Assembly (NCBI GenBank): GCA_003164655.1
Contig: PLTW01000015.1
Location: 1 to 6,926, forward strand
Source of the DNA: Actinomycetota bacterium
Lineage (GTDB): Bacteria > Actinomycetota > Thermoleophilia > UBA2241
Direction of reading: 5' to 3'
DNA length: 6,926 bases
In this document: positions 5,330 to 6,926 of the stretch, one piece after another
Numbering within the stretch: position 1 is the first letter of the stretch
Layout of the letters: each line of letters starts with the position of its first letter
Program-made: the position numbers and the translations under genes
The notes under the pieces: generated by a model
Seen by the model: the letters and a program-made list of their open reading frames with translations, nothing else
The model's database searches: none
Told to the model about the DNA's origin: nothing

Positions 5330-5908
5330 ATGTCTCTCACCAGCCTTGAGCCGCAGACGACCGCACTCGTGCTCATCGATCTGCAGCGCGGCATCACAGC
5401 CTTCCCCGCCGAGCCGCATTCGACGGCCGCGGTGATCGCCAACGCCGCGCTGCTTGCCGCCGCCTTTCGCGCCGCCGGGGCTCCGGTCGTCCTGGTCCAC
5501 GTCGCGACCAGTCCCGACGGTAGGGACAGGCTGCACTCGCCGGTCGACGAGCCTCAGGTGCGCCGTCAGATGCCCCCCGACTTCGCCGAGATCGTGCCCG
5601 AGCTTGGCCCCCGGCAGGGCGACATCGTGGTGACCAAGCGTCAGTGGGGGGCCTTCTATGGCACCGACCTTGATCTGCAGCTACGGCGGCGGGGCATCGT
5701 CACCGTCGTGTTGGGCGGCATTGCCACCAACTATGGCGTCGAGTCGACGGCCCGCGACGCCTATGAGCGCGGCTACCGCCTCGTGCTGGTCGAAGATGCC
5801 ATGAGCTCGCGCAGCGCCGCCGACCATGCCTTTGCCTGCGAGCGCATCTTCCCGCGCCTCGGATGCCTCTCACGGACGGCCGAGGTGCTCGCTGCCCTGA
5901 GTGCGTGA
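5330..5908 (+). CDS. Isochorismatase-family (cysteine-hydrolase-fold) protein, YecD-like
   Basis: 192 aa, the normal single-domain length for the family. The family includes isochorismatases (EntB, PhzD) and Cys-dependent amidohydrolases such as nicotinamidase and N-carbamoylsarcosine amidase. The active-site Asp (D17 in ALVLIDLQ) and Lys (K103 in VTKRQWGAFYG) are present, as is the cis-peptide region GGIATN (129-134). The position of the nucleophilic Cys is Gly136 (ATNYGVESTARDAY). From memory this matches E. coli YecD very closely through KRQWGAFYGTDLxLQLRRRG and TNxGVESTAR. True isochorismatases also have Gly there. The protein is therefore unlikely to be a Cys-dependent amidase. It may cleave a vinyl ether such as isochorismate or an unknown substrate. 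No menaquinone or siderophore gene is visible nearby to support a role in isochorismate metabolism. Confidence 0.92.
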   Translation: MSLTSLEPQTTALVLIDLQRGITAFPAEPHSTAAVIANAALLAAAFRAAGAPVVLVHVATSPDGRDRLHSPVDEPQVRRQMPPDFAEIVPELGPRQGDIVVTKRQWGAFYGTDLDLQLRRRGIVTVVLGGIATNYGVESTARDAYERGYRLVLVEDAMSSRSAADHAFACERIFPRLGCLSRTAEVLAALSA

Positions 5909-5976
5909 CTCGAGCGTCGCGGTCCGCAAGACAGTCGCTTCATCCAGTGCAAGAAGGCAGTCATCACCAGCCCACC

Positions 5977-5983
5977 AAGGAGG
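5977..5983 (+). promoter_or_regulatory. Strong Shine-Dalgarno AAGGAGG for the DUF169 gene
   Basis: AAGGAGG is a full match to the anti-SD core and ends five bases before the ATG at 5989. It decides this start against an in-frame upstream ATG at 5863 that lies inside the YecD-like gene. Confidence 0.85.
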
Positions 5984-5988
5984 TCGTT

Positions 5989-6705
5989 ATGCAGCCCGAT
6001 CCGACCACCATCCTCGAGACGCTCTCCATCCGCGAACCGCTCATCGGCCTCTACGACGCCCCCGATCCGGCACCTTTCGCACCACTGGTCGAGCCCGGCG
6101 CGCCGCGCGCGTGCGTCTTTGCCTCCTTCGGCGCCTGGTGTGAGGGCAAGACGCTGCACCTCACCAAGGAGCTGCATGGCTGCGGGGCGCCGCATCTGCT
6201 CGGCCTGCAGAGCCGCTCCCGCGAGGAGATGGTCAAGTTCTTAGTCGACAAGGAGGGGCTGCGGGCCTCGCATGCGCTCATGGAGCGGTGGCTCGACTCA
6301 GCGCCCGGCTACCATCCGCGGCACGGCCATGTCCTCATCGGCCCCCTCCACGCCGACCAGTACGACTACCTGCGTTCGGTGACCTTCTACGTCAACGCCG
6401 ACCAGCTCGCCGTGCTGGTCACCGGTGCCTCGTACTTCAGTGGGCCGGCCGATCCGCCCGTGACGGCGCCATTCAGCTCCGGCTGCGGCCAGCTGGCGGC
6501 GGCCATCGGCGACCTCGACCAGCCGCGCGCGGTGATCGGCGCCACCGACCAGGCGATGCGTCAGCACCTCGACCCCGGTCTGCTCGCCTTCACCACCACC
6601 AAGCCGATGTTCGAATCGCTCTGCCGCTGGGCCGACGACCCCAAGAGCTCGCTGCACAACAACTTCCTGAAGCGCACCATCAAGGCACGTGGCGGCTCGT
6701 TGTAG
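5989..6705 (+). CDS. DUF169 family protein
   Basis: 238 aa, the usual size for DUF169, an uncharacterised family common in anaerobes, archaea and some actinobacteria. The characteristic layout is visible: an N-terminal REPLIGLYDAP strand region (about 15-25), cysteine-bearing ACVFASFGAWCEGKTLHL (41-58), ELHGCGAPHLLGL (61-73), a central GPLHADQYD (118-126) and SGCGQLAAAIG (164-174). Five cysteines (42, 51, 65, 166, 212) could bind a metal or cofactor, but that is inference. There is no signal peptide or membrane helix, so it is cytoplasmic. It lies 80 bases after the YecD-like gene with no clear terminator between, and 34 bases before the cyclophilin-like gene, so one transcript is likely. Reaction and substrate are unknown. 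Confidence 0.8.
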   Translation: MQPDPTTILETLSIREPLIGLYDAPDPAPFAPLVEPGAPRACVFASFGAWCEGKTLHLTKELHGCGAPHLLGLQSRSREEMVKFLVDKEGLRASHALMERWLDSAPGYHPRHGHVLIGPLHADQYDYLRSVTFYVNADQLAVLVTGASYFSGPADPPVTAPFSSGCGQLAAAIGDLDQPRAVIGATDQAMRQHLDPGLLAFTTTKPMFESLCRWADDPKSSLHNNFLKRTIKARGGSL

Positions 6706-6725
6706 TCGCAGAGTCAATCGAGAGT

Positions 6726-6732
6726 GAGGAGG
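6726..6732 (+). promoter_or_regulatory. Shine-Dalgarno GAGGAGG for the cyclophilin-like gene
   Basis: GAGGAGG ends seven bases before the ATG at 6740, a good spacing, and supports this start in the short gap after the DUF169 gene. Confidence 0.8.
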
Positions 6733-6739
6733 TTCGTGC

Positions 6740-6926
6740 ATGCCTCGCCTACGCATCCTCATCGAAGAAGCCGATCTCGAGCTGGTGGCCGAGCTTAATG
6801 AGTCGAGCACGGCCGGGGCGCTCTGGGAGGCGTTGCCGCTGGAGAGTGCGACGCAGACCTGGGGTGCCGAGGTCTACTTCTCGGTCCCGCCGAGCTGCCC
6901 GCTAGACGACGCGCAGGCGATGGTGC
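6740..6926 (+). CDS. Cyclophilin-like fold protein, TM1367/PF04126 type (N-terminal part, cut by window end)
   Basis: The first 62 codons are present and the frame is open to the window edge. The family's usual length is about 120 residues, so roughly half is missing. The sequence shows the hallmarks of the small cyclophilin-like family typified by Thermotoga TM1367: an initial strand (RLRILIEEADLELVAEL), a helix leading to GALWEALPLES (26-36), and the signature WGAEVYFSVP (41-50). Family members share the cyclophilin barrel, but to my knowledge no peptidyl-prolyl isomerase activity or ligand is established. The related DUF3830 family is an alternative. The 34-base gap after the DUF169 gene and the strong ribosome binding site place it in the same operon. 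Confidence 0.82.
   Translation, partial: MPRLRILIEEADLELVAELNESSTAGALWEALPLESATQTWGAEVYFSVPPSCPLDDAQAMV

Noticed and set aside
5287..5349. 20-codon frame (ATGA overlap with the 49-aa stop) running into the YecD-like start
   Set aside because: Too short, not protein-like, and it would interfere with the strong GGAGG-ATG at 5330. The overlap is most likely chance.
6298..6810. 170-codon leftward frame opposite DUF169
   Set aside because: It is antisense to a recognised family with a full SD, and its product is Gly/Val/Arg-rich without motifs.
1..6926. tRNA, rRNA, CRISPR, insertion sequence or riboswitch
   Set aside because: I looked for cloverleaf ends, regular spaced repeats, transposase motifs and flanking inverted repeats and saw none. 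A covariance-model scan was not possible here.

Overview
This is high-GC bacterial DNA, roughly two-thirds G+C by eye, with G/C-rich third codon positions. Several features suggest an actinobacterium: a BldC/MerR-type helix-turn-helix, at least two genes that look leaderless (a -10 box six bases before the ATG), and an actinobacterial-style membrane-anchored S13 D-Ala-D-Ala carboxypeptidase. No rRNA or other marker gene is present, so the genus cannot be named. I saw no mobile element, CRISPR array or tRNA.

Left part (1-2695): about 330 bases at the edge hold only a possible C-terminal tail of a rightward gene. A very large leftward gene follows. It encodes a soluble cyclic-di-GMP protein in which an N-terminal DNA-binding domain is fused to GAF, HD-GYP, a Cache-like sensor and GGDEF. 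Both catalytic domains and the GGDEF inhibitory site look intact, so the protein may both make and break c-di-GMP and bind DNA. A short candidate ORF (2688-3041) lies just upstream on the same strand and overlaps its start by 8 bases.

Middle (3035-4901): a divergent gene encodes a membrane-anchored penicillin-binding protein of the PBP4/S13 type. It has a good promoter and probably a leaderless mRNA. Its active-site motifs are SNEK, SDD (normally SxN) and KTG, and it lacks about 60 residues found between the first two motifs in classical family members. About 310 bases without a convincing gene follow. They hold a perfect 16-bp palindrome and a short stretch resembling the C-terminal end of a GH25 lysozyme.

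Right part (4869-6926): two small unknown genes (74 and 49 aa) follow a second leaderless-type promoter. Next comes a rightward cluster with strong ribosome binding sites: a YecD-like isochorismatase-fold protein with Gly at the usual Cys position, a DUF169 protein, and the N-terminal part of a TM1367-like cyclophilin-fold protein cut by the window end. The last three probably form an operon of unknown metabolic role. The most notable items are the DNA-binding c-di-GMP protein, the uncharacterised three-gene cluster, and the matched leaderless promoters.
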